Positions 43,776 to 52,960 of a DNA stretch of 64,000 bases are shown piece by piece. The position numbers and the translations under genes were made by a program. Positions within the stretch are counted from its first letter, which is position 1. The number at the start of each line of letters is the position of its first letter. Below the pieces are notes generated by a model. That model was given only the letters and a program-made list of their open reading frames with translations. It was not told the DNA's origin and made no database searches. Source of the stretch: Streptomyces europaeiscabiei (lineage in GTDB: Bacteria > Actinomycetota > Actinomycetes > Streptomycetales > Streptomycetaceae). The stretch covers positions 5,956,001 to 6,020,000 of the forward strand of contig NZ_CP107841.1 of the NCBI RefSeq assembly GCF_036346855.1. The letters run 5' to 3'.

Positions 43776-44870
43776 GTGGTGCTGCTGCGCGCCTACGAGG
43801 CAGCGGCCAAGGAGCGGCTGCCGCGACCGGTGTGGGACTTCTTCGCGGGTGGCAGCGGCACCGAGTCGATGCTGACGGCGGGACGGGAGGCCCTGGACCG
43901 GATCCGACTGCGGCCGCGTTGTCTCGTCGACGTCTCCCACTGCGACCCCCGCACGGAGCTGCTCGGGGCGGACCTCGCCGCCCCCCTGGGCATCGCCCCC
44001 ATGGCGTACCACCAACTCGCCCACCCGGCGGGCGAGGTGGCGACGGCTCGGGCCGCGGGTGAGGTCGGCGCCCTGCTCACGGTCAGCATGTTCGCGAGCC
44101 GGACGCTGGAGGACATCGCCGCCGCGGCCACCGGCCCGCTGTGGCTGCAGCTGTACTGGCTCAAGCGCCGCGACCTCCTGGTGGACCTGATCCACCGAGC
44201 CGAGGCCACCGGTTTCCGCGCGCTGGTCCTCACCGTCGACGCGCCCAGGGTGGCGTTCCGTCCCCGGGACGCCACCAACGGGTTCGCGGTGCCCCCGGGC
44301 ATCCGGGCAGTCAATGTGGCGCACGACGTGATGGCCGCCTCGCACGGCGGCCGGGACGGGGAGTCGGCCATCGCCCGGCACTCCAAGGAGCAGTTCGACG
44401 CCTCGATCACCTGGGAGGACCTCGCCTGGCTGCGCGAAGTGACCTCCCTGCCCGTGGTGCTGAAGGGCGTACTCACCGGGGAGGACGCCGAACTGGCCGT
44501 CAAGCACGGCGTCTCGGGGCTGGTCGTCTCCAACCACGGCGGCCGTCAGCTGGACTTCTCCCGCAGCGCCCCCGATGCCCTCGCCGAGATCGTGGACACC
44601 GTCGCCGGGCGGTGCGCCGTCGTCCTCGACGGCGGGGTCCGGCACGGCGCCGACATCGCCAAGGCCCTGTGCCTGGGCGCGGACGCGGTGATGGTCGGAC
44701 GCCCGGCCCTGTGGGGGCTCGCCCACTCCGGAGCGGAGGGCGTCGCGGACGTCCTGCGGCTGCTCATGGGCGATTTTGAGGAGGTCATGGCCCTGATGGG
44801 GGCGCCCACCGTGGCCGACTTCGAGCGGTCCGGGGTGGTCATTCCCGGGTGTGCCCACCTCTCCGCCTGA
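43776..44870 (+). CDS. hmo: 4-hydroxymandelate oxidase (HmO), FMN-dependent
   Basis: This 364-residue alpha-hydroxy-acid oxidase is read from GTG 43776 behind GGAGAAG. Visible are WDFFAGGSGTESML, PLGIAPMAYHQLAHPAGEVA, the FMN site WLQLYW, VLKGVLTGEDAELAVKHGV, the catalytic SNHGGRQLD and VVLDGGVRHGADIAKAL with VMVGRPALWGL. It oxidises 4-hydroxymandelate to 4-hydroxybenzoylformate. It is the last gene of the plus-strand operon; the next gene is convergent. With hmaS, hpgT and prephenate dehydrogenase the Hpg set is complete. Confidence 0.9.
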   Translation: MVLLRAYEAAAKERLPRPVWDFFAGGSGTESMLTAGREALDRIRLRPRCLVDVSHCDPRTELLGADLAAPLGIAPMAYHQLAHPAGEVATARAAGEVGALLTVSMFASRTLEDIAAAATGPLWLQLYWLKRRDLLVDLIHRAEATGFRALVLTVDAPRVAFRPRDATNGFAVPPGIRAVNVAHDVMAASHGGRDGESAIARHSKEQFDASITWEDLAWLREVTSLPVVLKGVLTGEDAELAVKHGVSGLVVSNHGGRQLDFSRSAPDALAEIVDTVAGRCAVVLDGGVRHGADIAKALCLGADAVMVGRPALWGLAHSGAEGVADVLRLLMGDFEEVMALMGAPTVADFERSGVVIPGCAHLSA

Positions 44871-44974
44871 CGCCGCGCGTGGACCCGGACGCCCGAAGGC
44901 GCCCTCGGCCCGCACCGCGTGGTACGCGGCGGGGGCCAAGGGCGCCATTTCGTATGGTTGTCGGGAGCGCGGCG

Positions 44975-45673
44975 TCAGCCGAGCTGCCCGGCTGGCCGCA
45001 TGGTGATGTGGTTGATGTCCACGCCCGCGGGCTGGTTGACGGCGAAGACGATCGTGTCCGCGATCTGCTCGGCGGTCATCGACGGCGCCGCCTCGGGGGT
45101 GCCGCCGCGCTTGTCCCAGAACGGGGTGTCCACCACCCCGGGGGCGACGACGGTCACGCCGACCCCGTCCTTGCCGACCAGCAGCCGGGTATTCTCGGCC
45201 AGCGCGTGCGCGGCCCACTTGGTGACCGAGTACAGGTTGCCGGGCGTGTTGCGCACCCCGGCGACCGAACCGATGATCACGATCCGGCCCTTGTACTCCC
45301 TGAGGTGCGGCAGGGTCTCCCGCACGAGCAGGGCCGGGCCCAGGACGTTGGTGAGGACCATGGCGCGCATGTCCTCGGGGGCGTGGCTCTCCAGGTTGCC
45401 GGGCAGCGAGAAACCGGCGTTGGCGATGACGTTGTCCAGCCGGCCCCACGCGTCCACCACGTGGCGCACGGCTGAGGCGACATCGTGCTCGTCGCTGGTG
45501 TCGCCGGTGATCGTCAGCAGTCGCCCGCCCGCTCCGGCCGAAGCGGCGAAGGCGGCCAGCTTGTCCGCGTCACGCCCGGTGACGGCCACGCGCTGGCCCT
45601 GCTTGAGCAGGGCGCGGGCGGTGGCGGCGCCGATTCCGGTCGAGCCACCAGTGATCAGCGTGACGGGTTCCAT
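44975..45673 (-). CDS. Short-chain dehydrogenase/reductase
   Basis: This 232-residue classical SDR has TLITGGSTGIGAATARALL (NADP site), NVIANAGFSLP and YSVTKWAAH (catalytic Tyr-x3-Lys). ATG 45673 follows GGAGG. It is convergent with the Hpg operon and followed upstream by IS debris, so its link to the pathway is uncertain. It could reduce a keto intermediate, or belong to an unrelated relic. Confidence 0.8.
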   Translation of the reverse strand: MEPVTLITGGSTGIGAATARALLKQGQRVAVTGRDADKLAAFAASAGAGGRLLTITGDTSDEHDVASAVRHVVDAWGRLDNVIANAGFSLPGNLESHAPEDMRAMVLTNVLGPALLVRETLPHLREYKGRIVIIGSVAGVRNTPGNLYSVTKWAAHALAENTRLLVGKDGVGVTVVAPGVVDTPFWDKRGGTPEAAPSMTAEQIADTIVFAVNQPAGVDINHITMRPAGQLG

Positions 45674-45939
45674 GCCGGCCTCCTCAGTGATGTGGTCATC
45701 GGGGGTCCGCCAGGGTCGCGGGCGTCGATGAGCGCGAGGTTGCGCGTGAGGCCGACCGACACCGGCCGCCGCCGGTTCTCCGAAACGCCTGCACTATACC
45801 CAGAGATCTTCCCGCCGAACCGGTACACCATCGCTGACCAGGCACGATGCCGTACGAAGTGCCGAACCGGAGCCGTCGGTCGCCGAGTTGGGCCCGGCGC
45901 GGCGCACAGGGCCCGGGCCACGCTCACGCTCCCTCGACA

Positions 45940-46326
45940 AGGTCATGGTGCGGATGGTGGCCACGACCATTTCGCCGGACCCCTCGGGGATCAGGGAGAA
46001 CGCGTTCCTCAGGAAGTGCACCCGACAACGCTGCCAGGCGGGCCGAGCATGACCTTGCGGATAGCTGCCACCAGGCCGCTGTGGCTGTCGGAGATGACCA
46101 GGCGGACTCCGCCCAGGCCGCGTTGGCGCAGGGAGCGCAGGAAGTCGCTCCAGAATGCTTCGGTCTCACTGCCACCGACCATCACTCCCAGCACCTCGGG
46201 GCCGCCGTCCTCGCTGATGCCGGTGGCGATGACCAGGGCCTGGGAGACGATCCGATGGTTTACGCGCACCTTGCATTAGGTTGCGTCCAGGTAGAGGCAG
46301 GGGAGTCGGCTGTGATCCAGGGGTCG
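45940..46326 (-). pseudogene. IS256-family transposase, central fragment
   Basis: The frame reads RPLDHSRLPCLYLDAT, then a TAA where the family has Tyr (YLDATYC), then VNHRIVSQALVIATGISEDG, ETEAFWSDFLRSLRQRGLGG and VRLVISDSHSGLVAAIRKVM. After a frameshift near 46020 it continues as VHFLRNAFSLIPEGSGEMVV. Neither terminal part is present. It has the same orientation as the N-terminal IS256 fragment left of the Hpg operon. Confidence 0.8.
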
Positions 46327-46500
46327 GCCGCGGACGCCCTTCTTCGGAAAGCCGGTGTCATCGACGATCAGAACGGCATTCCGGTCTCCGAGGTGCTCGA
46401 CGACGTAACCGCGGAGGCCGTCCAGGACCTCGCCGGCGTCCCACTCGATCCGGTTCAGTAACCAGTGGGTGCGATCCTGACCTGAGTGCCCGGTCTGCTC
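46327..46500 (-). pseudogene. IS701/DDE transposase fragment fused to the IS256 remnant
   Basis: The sequence LLNRIEWDAGEVLDGLRGYV, then VEHLGDRNAVLIVDDTGFPK and KGVRG matches the first catalytic region of IS701-type transposases (the DDTGFxKKG motif). At about 46326-46340 it passes in frame into IS256 sequence (RPLDHSRLP). Two unrelated transposases are joined at this point. Confidence 0.65.
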
Positions 46501-46852
46501 CCCAAGTGTCCAGCCGTTCTTCCGCTCTGGTCGAGCGATGGGGCCAGCGGGTGGGCCGGTGTCGACCGGCGTGGGTCCTCCCTGTCGAACCGGTGCGCGA
46601 ACCGCTCGGGCAGGGCGCGCTGTTCACCGGCTCGTGGCCTGGCATCGGCGAGGTCCCCGCTCGTGACCACGCCGATGGTCGAGCCGGTCGGCGATCACGA
46701 CGGGCGCCGTTGCCGTACCAAGTCCTCGTAGACACAGGCGTGCGGTAGTGCGGACGGGGCTTTTGGGCGATATACAGTCATTTGGGTGTTCAAGCTTGCC
46801 GTCAGGCCTGATTCTCTGGAGTCCTTCCGATGACGTCGATGAGCCGCCTGAC
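46501..46852. other. Mobile-element debris upstream of the sugar operon
   Basis: No intact gene. The minus strand around 46560-46745 has short frames that could be a further transposase tail. The AT-richer stretch near 46755-46800 may hold the sugar-operon promoter, but I see no clear boxes. Confidence 0.35.
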
Positions 46853-48340
46853 ATGAGGCCCCACCCGACGCGGGGGCGGATCACGGCGCTGGACGCCTAC
46901 GACATCCGGTTTCCCACGTCTCGTCGGCTTGAAGGATCGGACGCGATGAATCCCGATCCGGACTATTCGGCGTCCTATGTGATCATCCGCACCGATGCCG
47001 GGGACGGGCTGGAGGGGCATGGGTTCTGCTTCACCATCGGCCGGGGCAATGAGGTCGAGGTGGCGGCGATCAACGCCCTGCGCCCGCATGTGGTGGGGCT
47101 GCGGCTGGGAGAGGTCCTGTCCGACCTCGGGGGGTTCTGCCGCTCGCTCGTCGGCGACAGCCAGCTGCGATGGCTGGGGCCGGAGAAGGGCGTGGTGCAC
47201 ATGGCCATCGGGGCCGTGGTGAACGCCGTGTGGGACCTGTACGCGAAGCGGGAGGCGAAGCCGCTGTGGAAGCTGCTGGCCGACCTCGCGCCCGAGCAGG
47301 TGGTCTCGTTGATCGACTTCCGTTATGTGGAGGACGCACTGACCCCCGATGAGGCGCTGGGGATTCTGCGGCGGGCGCGGAGCGGGATGGGGGAGAGGGA
47401 AGCGCGGCTGCTCGCCGAGGGGTATCCGGCGTATGCCACGTCTCCCGGCTGGCTCGGCTATCCGGACAGCAAGGTCGCCGGGTTGGCCCGGGAGGCCGTG
47501 GACAGTGGGTTCACGCAGATCAAACTCAAGGTCGGCGCCGATCCTGAGGACGATGAGCGGCGGTGCCGTACCGCGCGGGGGGTGATCGGCCCCGGGGTGC
47601 GGATGGCGCTGGACGCCAATCAGCGCTGGGGGGTCGCCGAGGCGGTCGGGTGGGTCCGGCGGCTGGCGGAGTTCGACCCGTACTGGATCGAGGAGCCGAC
47701 CAGCCCGGACGACATTCTCGGTCTCGCGGCGATCCGCCGGGAGGTGGCGCCGGTGCGGGTGGCGGCGGGCGAGCACGTCCACAACCGGGTGATGTTCAAG
47801 CAACTGCTCCAGGCGGAAGCGCTCGACTTTCTGCAGTTGGACGCCTGTCGGGTCGGGGGAGTCAATGAGAACCTGGCGATCCTCCTGCTCGCGGCCAAGT
47901 TCGGGATCCCGGTGTGCCCGCACGCGGGCGGGGTGGGCCTGTGCGAACTCGTGCAGCATCTGGCGATGTTCGACTATCTGGCGGTCTCCGGCACCCTCCA
48001 GGACCGGGTCATCGAGTACGTGGATCATCTGCACGAGCACTTCCTCGACCCGGTAGTGATCGTCCGGGGGCGGTACGCGGCCCCGACCGCCCCCGGCTTC
48101 AGCTCGGCGATGCGGCCCGAGTCGCTCGCCGCGTACGCGTTCCCAGGCGGCGCCGCCTGGCAGGCCCCGTACGACGAGTCCTCGGCCGGACCGTACGACG
48201 AGTCCTCGGCCGGACCGTACGACGAGTCCTCGGCCGGACCGTACGACGAGTCCTCGGCCGGACCGTACGACGAGTCCTCGGCCGGACCGTACGACGAGCC
48301 CCCGGCTGAAGGACCCGCGGCCGAAGGGCCTTCGGTATGA
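46853..48340 (+). CDS. L-fuconate dehydratase-type enolase-superfamily enzyme with repeat tail
   Basis: This 495-residue member of the mandelate-racemase group is read from ATG 46853. The L-fuconate dehydratase signature is clear: [20 protein letters not shown], then [20 protein letters not shown]. Other landmarks are [16 protein letters not shown] (KxK acid/base), [11 protein letters not shown] and [13 protein letters not shown] (metal ligands), AAGEHVHNR and [11 protein letters not shown]. It would dehydrate L-fuconate to 2-keto-3-deoxy-L-fuconate. After about residue 438 the chain carries an unusual tail of six [12 protein letters not shown] octapeptides. The stop overlaps the next gene's ATG. 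Confidence 0.85.
   Translation: MRPHPTRGRITALDAYDIRFPTSRRLEGSDAMNPDPDYSASYVIIRTDAGDGLEGHGFCFTIGRGNEVEVAAINALRPHVVGLRLGEVLSDLGGFCRSLVGDSQLRWLGPEKGVVHMAIGAVVNAVWDLYAKREAKPLWKLLADLAPEQVVSLIDFRYVEDALTPDEALGILRRARSGMGEREARLLAEGYPAYATSPGWLGYPDSKVAGLAREAVDSGFTQIKLKVGADPEDDERRCRTARGVIGPGVRMALDANQRWGVAEAVGWVRRLAEFDPYWIEEPTSPDDILGLAAIRREVAPVRVAAGEHVHNRVMFKQLLQAEALDFLQLDACRVGGVNENLAILLLAAKFGIPVCPHAGGVGLCELVQHLAMFDYLAVSGTLQDRVIEYVDHLHEHFLDPVVIVRGRYAAPTAPGFSSAMRPESLAAYAFPGGAAWQAPYDESSAGPYDESSAGPYDESSAGPYDESSAGPYDESSAGPYDEPPAEGPAAEGPSV
48167..48310 (+). repeat. 24-bp coding tandem repeat in the dehydratase C-terminus
   Basis: Five perfect 24-bp units (48167-48286) and one degenerate unit (48287-48310) encode PYDESSAG. 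Perfect identity between units suggests recent slippage or recombination. Confidence 0.9.
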
Positions 48341-49104
48341 ACACCGGGGAGGAATTCCAGGGGCTGGCCGCGGTCGTCACCGGCGGGGCGTCCGGGATCG
48401 GGCTGGCCACCGCCGAGACCCTGGCCGCGCGGGGATGCCGGGTGGCGGTGCTCGACCGGGTTCCCGGGCCCGTGCCCGCGTGGCTGCATCCGGTACAGGC
48501 CGATGTCGGGGACGCCGTGTCGGTGGCCGATGCCGTGAGCCGGGTGGCGGACCTGTTCGGAGGCCTGGATGTGCTGGTCAACAACGCCGGCATCGGCGCC
48601 CGGGGCACCGTCGAGGACAACGCGGACGAGGAATGGCACCACGTGCTGGACATCAATGTGCTCGGCATCGTCCGCACCAGCCGGGCGGCACTGCCGTATC
48701 TGCGCCGGTCTCCCAGCGCGGCCATCGTCAACACCTGCTCGGTCGCGGCGCTGGCCGGGCTGCCGCAGCGGGCGCTGTACGCGGCCAGCAAGGGCGCGGT
48801 GCTCGCGCTGACCCTGGCGATGGCCGCCGACCACATCGGCGAGGGCATCCGGGTCAACTGCGTCAACCCGGGCACCGTGGACACCCCCTGGGTGCGCCGA
48901 CTGCTCGAACACTCCGACGACCCGGAGGCCGAACGCGCCGCGCTCATCGCCCGCCAGCCCACCGGCCGTCTGGTCACCGCCCAGCAGGTCGCGGACGCCA
49001 TCGCGTATCTCGCCGGGCCGCTGGCCGGTGCCACCACCGGGACGGCACTCGTCGTGGACGGAGGGATCCAGGGCATCCGCACACGTCCGGACACCTTCCA
49101 CTGA
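48337..49104 (+). CDS. SDR dehydrogenase of sugar-acid catabolism
   Basis: This 255-residue classical SDR has [32 protein letters not shown] and the active site [19 protein letters not shown]-terminal [16 protein letters not shown] is typical of the family. It is translationally coupled to the L-fuconate dehydratase gene (ATGA), which suggests 2-keto-3-deoxy-L-fuconate dehydrogenase or L-fucose dehydrogenase activity. The exact step cannot be told from the sequence. Confidence 0.8.
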   Translation: MNTGEEFQGLAAVVTGGASGIGLATAETLAARGCRVAVLDRVPGPVPAWLHPVQADVGDAVSVADAVSRVADLFGGLDVLVNNAGIGARGTVEDNADEEWHHVLDINVLGIVRTSRAALPYLRRSPSAAIVNTCSVAALAGLPQRALYAASKGAVLALTLAMAADHIGEGIRVNCVNPGTVDTPWVRRLLEHSDDPEAERAALIARQPTGRLVTAQQVADAIAYLAGPLAGATTGTALVVDGGIQGIRTRPDTFH

Positions 49105-49228
49105 CCTGACCTGACCTGACCGACCACCGACCGATCACCGACCGACCGCCGACCGACCACCGACCGCTGACCCACCACTGAGACCGACCGATCACCGACC
49201 GATCACCGACCGCTGACCCACCACTGAC
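49102..49228 (+). repeat. Degenerate tandem repeats between SDR and binding-protein genes
   Basis: Four CTGAC units are followed by many CCGACCGATCA/CCGACCACCGA variants. A 24-bp block ending CGCTGACCCACCACTGA occurs twice (about 49159-49182 and 49204-49227). The repeats fill the whole spacer before the next ribosome-binding site. Confidence 0.75.
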
Positions 49229-49250
49229 CACGCACTCGGAGCCGAGCACC

Positions 49251-50294
49251 ATGAAGCGACGCATCGCCGCTGTCGGAACAGCCCTCGCACTCGGCTGCGG
49301 GCCGGCCGTCACCGCCTGCGGCGGGGACACGAGCAGCACCGACGACACCGCCTCGGGCGAGGTCGGGGTGGTGCTGCCGCTGCTCACCTCACCGTTCTGG
49401 GAGTCGTACGACTCCTACATCCCCGAACAGGCCGCCGCCCAGGACGTCCGCCTGCTTCAGACGGTGAACTCCGACTCCGATCCGAGCAAACAGATCACCG
49501 ACATCCAGAATCTGCTCGCCCAGGACGTGAAGGGCCTGGTCGTATCGCCGCTGGACTCCGCGGCGATCGTCGCCGGGCTGAACGCCGCTCAGCGCAAGGA
49601 CGTGCCGGTGGTCGCCGTCGATGTGGCGCCGGACAAGGGCAAGGTGGCGATGGTGGTCAGGGCCGACAACCGCGCCTACGGGGAGAAGGCCTGTCGGCAC
49701 ATCGGTGACGCGGTGAAGACGGGCAAGGTCGTCCAGATCCAGGGCGATCTGGCGTCGGTCAACGGACGGGACCGGTCTGAGGCGTTCAGCGCGTGCATCA
49801 AGAAGAACTACCCGGGCATCAGGGTGCTGGACATTCCCGCCGTCTGGAAGGCGGAAAGGGCGGCGGCGGGTCTCGAGGCGCTGTACACCGCCAACCCCGA
49901 TATCAAGGGCATCTACATGCAGGCCGGCGGTGTGTACCTGGCACCCACGCTGAGCACGCTGCGGCGGCACAACGCGCTGGTGGCGGCCGGTAGTCCCGGG
50001 CACGTCGTGATCGTCTCCAACGACGGGATCCCGCAGGAGCTGGACGCGATCCGCAAGGGTCTGATCGACGCGACCGTCTCCCAGCCGGCCGACCAGTACG
50101 CCAAATACGGCATCTACTACATCAAGCGGGCGATGGAGGGCGAGACCTTCCGCCCGGGCCCGACCGACCACGACAGCACCATCGTCCGGCTGCCCAGCGG
50201 AATCCTGGAGGACCAGCTCCCGGCACCGCTGGTGACCGAGGACAACGTCGACGACGCGTCGCTGTGGGGCAACCAGATCGGCAAGAGCTCCTGA
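49251..50294 (+). CDS. Sugar ABC transporter substrate-binding lipoprotein (RbsB-like)
   Basis: This 347-residue protein has a lipoprotein signal (MKRRIAAVGTALALGCGPAV with lipobox VTAC at about 20-23). A periplasmic-binding-protein fold of the ribose/galactose type follows: VGVVLPLLTSPFWESYDSYI, then LLAQDVKGLVVSPLDSAAIV, KVVQIQGDLASVNGRDRSEA and VVIVSNDGIPQELDAIRKGL. It would be anchored outside the membrane and deliver a sugar to the ATPase/permease pair encoded next. L-fucose or a related deoxysugar is inferred from the dehydratase. Confidence 0.87.
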   Translation: MKRRIAAVGTALALGCGPAVTACGGDTSSTDDTASGEVGVVLPLLTSPFWESYDSYIPEQAAAQDVRLLQTVNSDSDPSKQITDIQNLLAQDVKGLVVSPLDSAAIVAGLNAAQRKDVPVVAVDVAPDKGKVAMVVRADNRAYGEKACRHIGDAVKTGKVVQIQGDLASVNGRDRSEAFSACIKKNYPGIRVLDIPAVWKAERAAAGLEALYTANPDIKGIYMQAGGVYLAPTLSTLRRHNALVAAGSPGHVVIVSNDGIPQELDAIRKGLIDATVSQPADQYAKYGIYYIKRAMEGETFRPGPTDHDSTIVRLPSGILEDQLPAPLVTEDNVDDASLWGNQIGKSS

Positions 50295-50337
50295 CCGGGG
50301 AGACCGTCTCCCCGGGCCCCCAGGAAGCGAGACCGCG

Positions 50338-51888
50338 ATGAACCGGACGCCACCGACCGACCCCCGCGCCGATGCCGCCGGACGCCCCGCGGTGGCCGAG
50401 GCCCGCGGCATCCACAAGCGCTACGGGCCCACCGTGGCCCTGGACGACGTAGGGATCGCCGTACGGGCCGGTGAGTCGCACGCCCTGGTCGGCCGTAACG
50501 GGGCAGGCAAGTCGACCCTGGTGGCCATCCTGACCGGGCTGCAGCGGCCGGACCGTGGCGTCGTTCTGTTCGACGGCGAACCCGCGCCCGGCCCGGCGGA
50601 CCGTGAGGCGTGGCAGCGGCGGGTCGCCTGCGTCTACCAGCAGTCGACGATCATCCCTGATCTCACGGTCGCCGAGAACCTGTACGTCAACCGGCAGCCC
50701 ACGGGGCGCGGCCAGGTGATCAGCTGGCGACGGATGCGGGCGGCGGCCCGTGCGCTGCTGGACGAATGGGGTGTGGAGGTCGACGAGAACGTGCCGGCCG
50801 GCGGGCTCACCGTCGAGGACGCCAAGATGGTGGAGATCGCGAGGTCGATCTCGCGCGGAACCCGGTTCATCATTCTGGACGAGCCGACGGCCCAGCTGGA
50901 CAGCCGGGCCATCGACCGCCTGTTCACGCATGTCCGGCGGTTGCAGCGGGCCGGGATCACCTTTCTCTACATCTCCCACCATCTGGAGGAGGTCTACGCC
51001 GTCTGCCAGGTCGTCACCGTCCTGCGGGACGCCCGCTGGATCACCACGGCGCCCGTGGGCGAGCTGGGCCGGACCGAACTCGTCGAGGCGATGACCGGCG
51101 GGCGAGGGACGGGTGCGGTCCCCGGCTCCGGCGCGATCCGGCCGCGGTCGTCGGACGCGCCCGTGGCGGTACGGGTGCATCGGCTGAGCGGCCCGCACTT
51201 CACCGACGTCAGCTTCGTCGTCCGGTCCGGCGAGACGGTGGGGCTCACCGGGCTCGCGGGTTCAGGGAGCCATCAGGTCGCCGAGGCGCTGGCCGGGCTG
51301 TACCGGCCCGACAGCGGGCGGATCGAGGTTCTCGGCCGGCCGACGCGGCCGGGCAGCGTCCCCTCGGCGCTCGCGGCGGGCGTGGGCTGTGTGCCGCGCG
51401 ACCGGCACCATGAAGGGCTGGTACCGGAACTGTCGGTGGCCGAGAACGCCTCCCTGAGCATCATGGACCGGCTGGGGCGGTTCGGCGTGATCTCGCGCCC
51501 GGCCCGGGACGCCTTCGCCCGGCGGACGATCACCGGTCTCGACATCACGACGGACGGCCCGCACCAGCCGGTCAAGGACCTGTCGGGCGGTAACCAGCAG
51601 AAGGTCGTCATGGGCCGGGCGCTGGCCACCGACCCGGGGGTACTGGTGCTCATCGACCCGACGGCGGGTGTCGACGTGCAGTCCAAGCGGGCCCTGCTGT
51701 CGGTCGTCGACCGGGCCAGGGCCGCGGGACGCGCGGCGCTCGTCGTCTCGGACGAGCTGGCGGATCTGCGGAGCTGCGACCGCGTCCTGGTGATGTTCAA
51801 CGGTTCTCTCGCCGCCGAGTACACCGTCGGCTGGACCGACGAAGAACTGGTGGCCTCGATCGAAGGGGTCGGCACCGGCCATGAGTGA
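50338..51888 (+). CDS. Sugar ABC transporter ATPase with two nucleotide-binding domains (RbsA-like)
   Basis: This 516-residue protein has domain 1 (Walker A GRNGAGKST; Walker B FIILDEPTAQLD; H-loop YISHHLEEV) and domain 2 (degenerate Walker A GLAGSGSHQVA; signature LSGGNQQKVVMGRAL; Walker B VLVLIDPTAGVDV). The degenerate second site is usual for RbsA/MglA. ATG 50338 is at GCGATGAACC; the stop overlaps the permease start by eight bases. It powers import together with the binding protein and permease. Confidence 0.88.
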   Translation: MNRTPPTDPRADAAGRPAVAEARGIHKRYGPTVALDDVGIAVRAGESHALVGRNGAGKSTLVAILTGLQRPDRGVVLFDGEPAPGPADREAWQRRVACVYQQSTIIPDLTVAENLYVNRQPTGRGQVISWRRMRAAARALLDEWGVEVDENVPAGGLTVEDAKMVEIARSISRGTRFIILDEPTAQLDSRAIDRLFTHVRRLQRAGITFLYISHHLEEVYAVCQVVTVLRDARWITTAPVGELGRTELVEAMTGGRGTGAVPGSGAIRPRSSDAPVAVRVHRLSGPHFTDVSFVVRSGETVGLTGLAGSGSHQVAEALAGLYRPDSGRIEVLGRPTRPGSVPSALAAGVGCVPRDRHHEGLVPELSVAENASLSIMDRLGRFGVISRPARDAFARRTITGLDITTDGPHQPVKDLSGGNQQKVVMGRALATDPGVLVLIDPTAGVDVQSKRALLSVVDRARAAGRAALVVSDELADLRSCDRVLVMFNGSLAAEYTVGWTDEELVASIEGVGTGHE

Positions 51889-52960
51889 CACCGCGTCGAA
51901 CGGCCCGACGAGCGGCGGCCCGACGAACGGCGGCCCGACGAACGGAGGCCCGATGTCCGGTGGCGGGTCGGACGGAGCGGTCCGCCGTCCCGTCCGCGCG
52001 ATCGCCCTGGGGCGGATCCGGGACCTGGCGCTGCTGCCCGCGGTGCTCCTGCTGCTGCTCATCGGTGCGGTCAGCAACGACAGCTTCCTTGAGCGGGACA
52101 ACCTGCTGAACGTGCTCAGCGCGTCCTCGGCGCTCGGGCTGCTGGTGCTCGCCGAGGCGATGATCCTGATCAGCGGCAAGATGGATCTCTCGCTGGAGTC
52201 GATCGCGGGGCTCGCCCCGGCCCTCGGTTTCATGGCCGTGATCCCGGCCGCCTCGGCGGGGTTCGGCAGCGAGTTGCCCGTCTGGTTCGGCCTGCTGATC
52301 ATTCCGCTCACCGGGGCGCTGATCGGCGCCGTGAACGGTCTGCTGATCGTCAAGCTCCAGCTCAACGGATTCATCGTGACCCTGGCGATGAACATCGTGC
52401 TGCGCGGAGTCCTGGTCGGCATGGTGTCCGGCAAGACCTTGTTCGATGCCCCCGCCGCGTTCCTGGCCCTCGGGTCCGACACCTGGCTCGGCGTCCCCGT
52501 CTCCGTGTGGGTGACCGGCGCCTGTTTCGCGGCCGCCGGGTGGGTGCTGCGCTGGCACCGGCTGGGACGCGCGGTGTACGCGGTGGGCGGCAACGCCCCC
52601 GCGGCGCGGGCGGCGGGCATCCGGGTCGACCGGGTGGCCTGGGGGGTACTGGTCATCGGCGGGACGCTGGCCGCGGTGGCCGGTCTGGTGATCGCCGGAC
52701 GGGTCGGGGCGATCAACGCCAATCAGGGACAGGGCCTGATCTTCACCGTGTTCGCGGCCGCTGTCATCGGCGGCATCAGCCTGAACGGCGGCAAAGGATC
52801 CCTGGCCGGGGCGCTGCTCGGGGTCCTGCTGCTGGGCATGCTGGAGAACCTGCTCACCCTGGCGCAGGTGTCGTCCTTCTGGATCCAGGCCATCTACGGC
52901 GCGATCATCCTGGTGGCGCTGATGATCGCCCGGCTCACCACCGGCGAGGGCCAGGAGTAG
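51881..52960 (+). CDS. Sugar ABC transporter permease (RbsC-like)
   Basis: This 359-residue membrane protein has about nine hydrophobic segments (LALLPAVLLLLLIGAVSNDS, LGLLVLAEAMILISGKMDLS, GLLIIPLTGALIGAVNGLLI) and the conserved family stretch GKMDLSLESIAGLAPALG. ATG 51890 is an alternative start. The N-terminus carries a low-complexity GPTSGG/GPTNGG repeat before the first helix. The last codons and the stop codon lie inside an 18-bp tandem repeat. Confidence 0.87.
   Translation: MSDTASNGPTSGGPTNGGPTNGGPMSGGGSDGAVRRPVRAIALGRIRDLALLPAVLLLLLIGAVSNDSFLERDNLLNVLSASSALGLLVLAEAMILISGKMDLSLESIAGLAPALGFMAVIPAASAGFGSELPVWFGLLIIPLTGALIGAVNGLLIVKLQLNGFIVTLAMNIVLRGVLVGMVSGKTLFDAPAAFLALGSDTWLGVPVSVWVTGACFAAAGWVLRWHRLGRAVYAVGGNAPAARAAGIRVDRVAWGVLVIGGTLAAVAGLVIAGRVGAINANQGQGLIFTVFAAAVIGGISLNGGKGSLAGALLGVLLLGMLENLLTLAQVSSFWIQAIYGAIILVALMIARLTTGEGQE

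Noticed and set aside
48167..48310. Regular 24-bp repeats considered as a CRISPR array
   Set aside because: The units are contiguous without spacers and encode an in-frame octapeptide.
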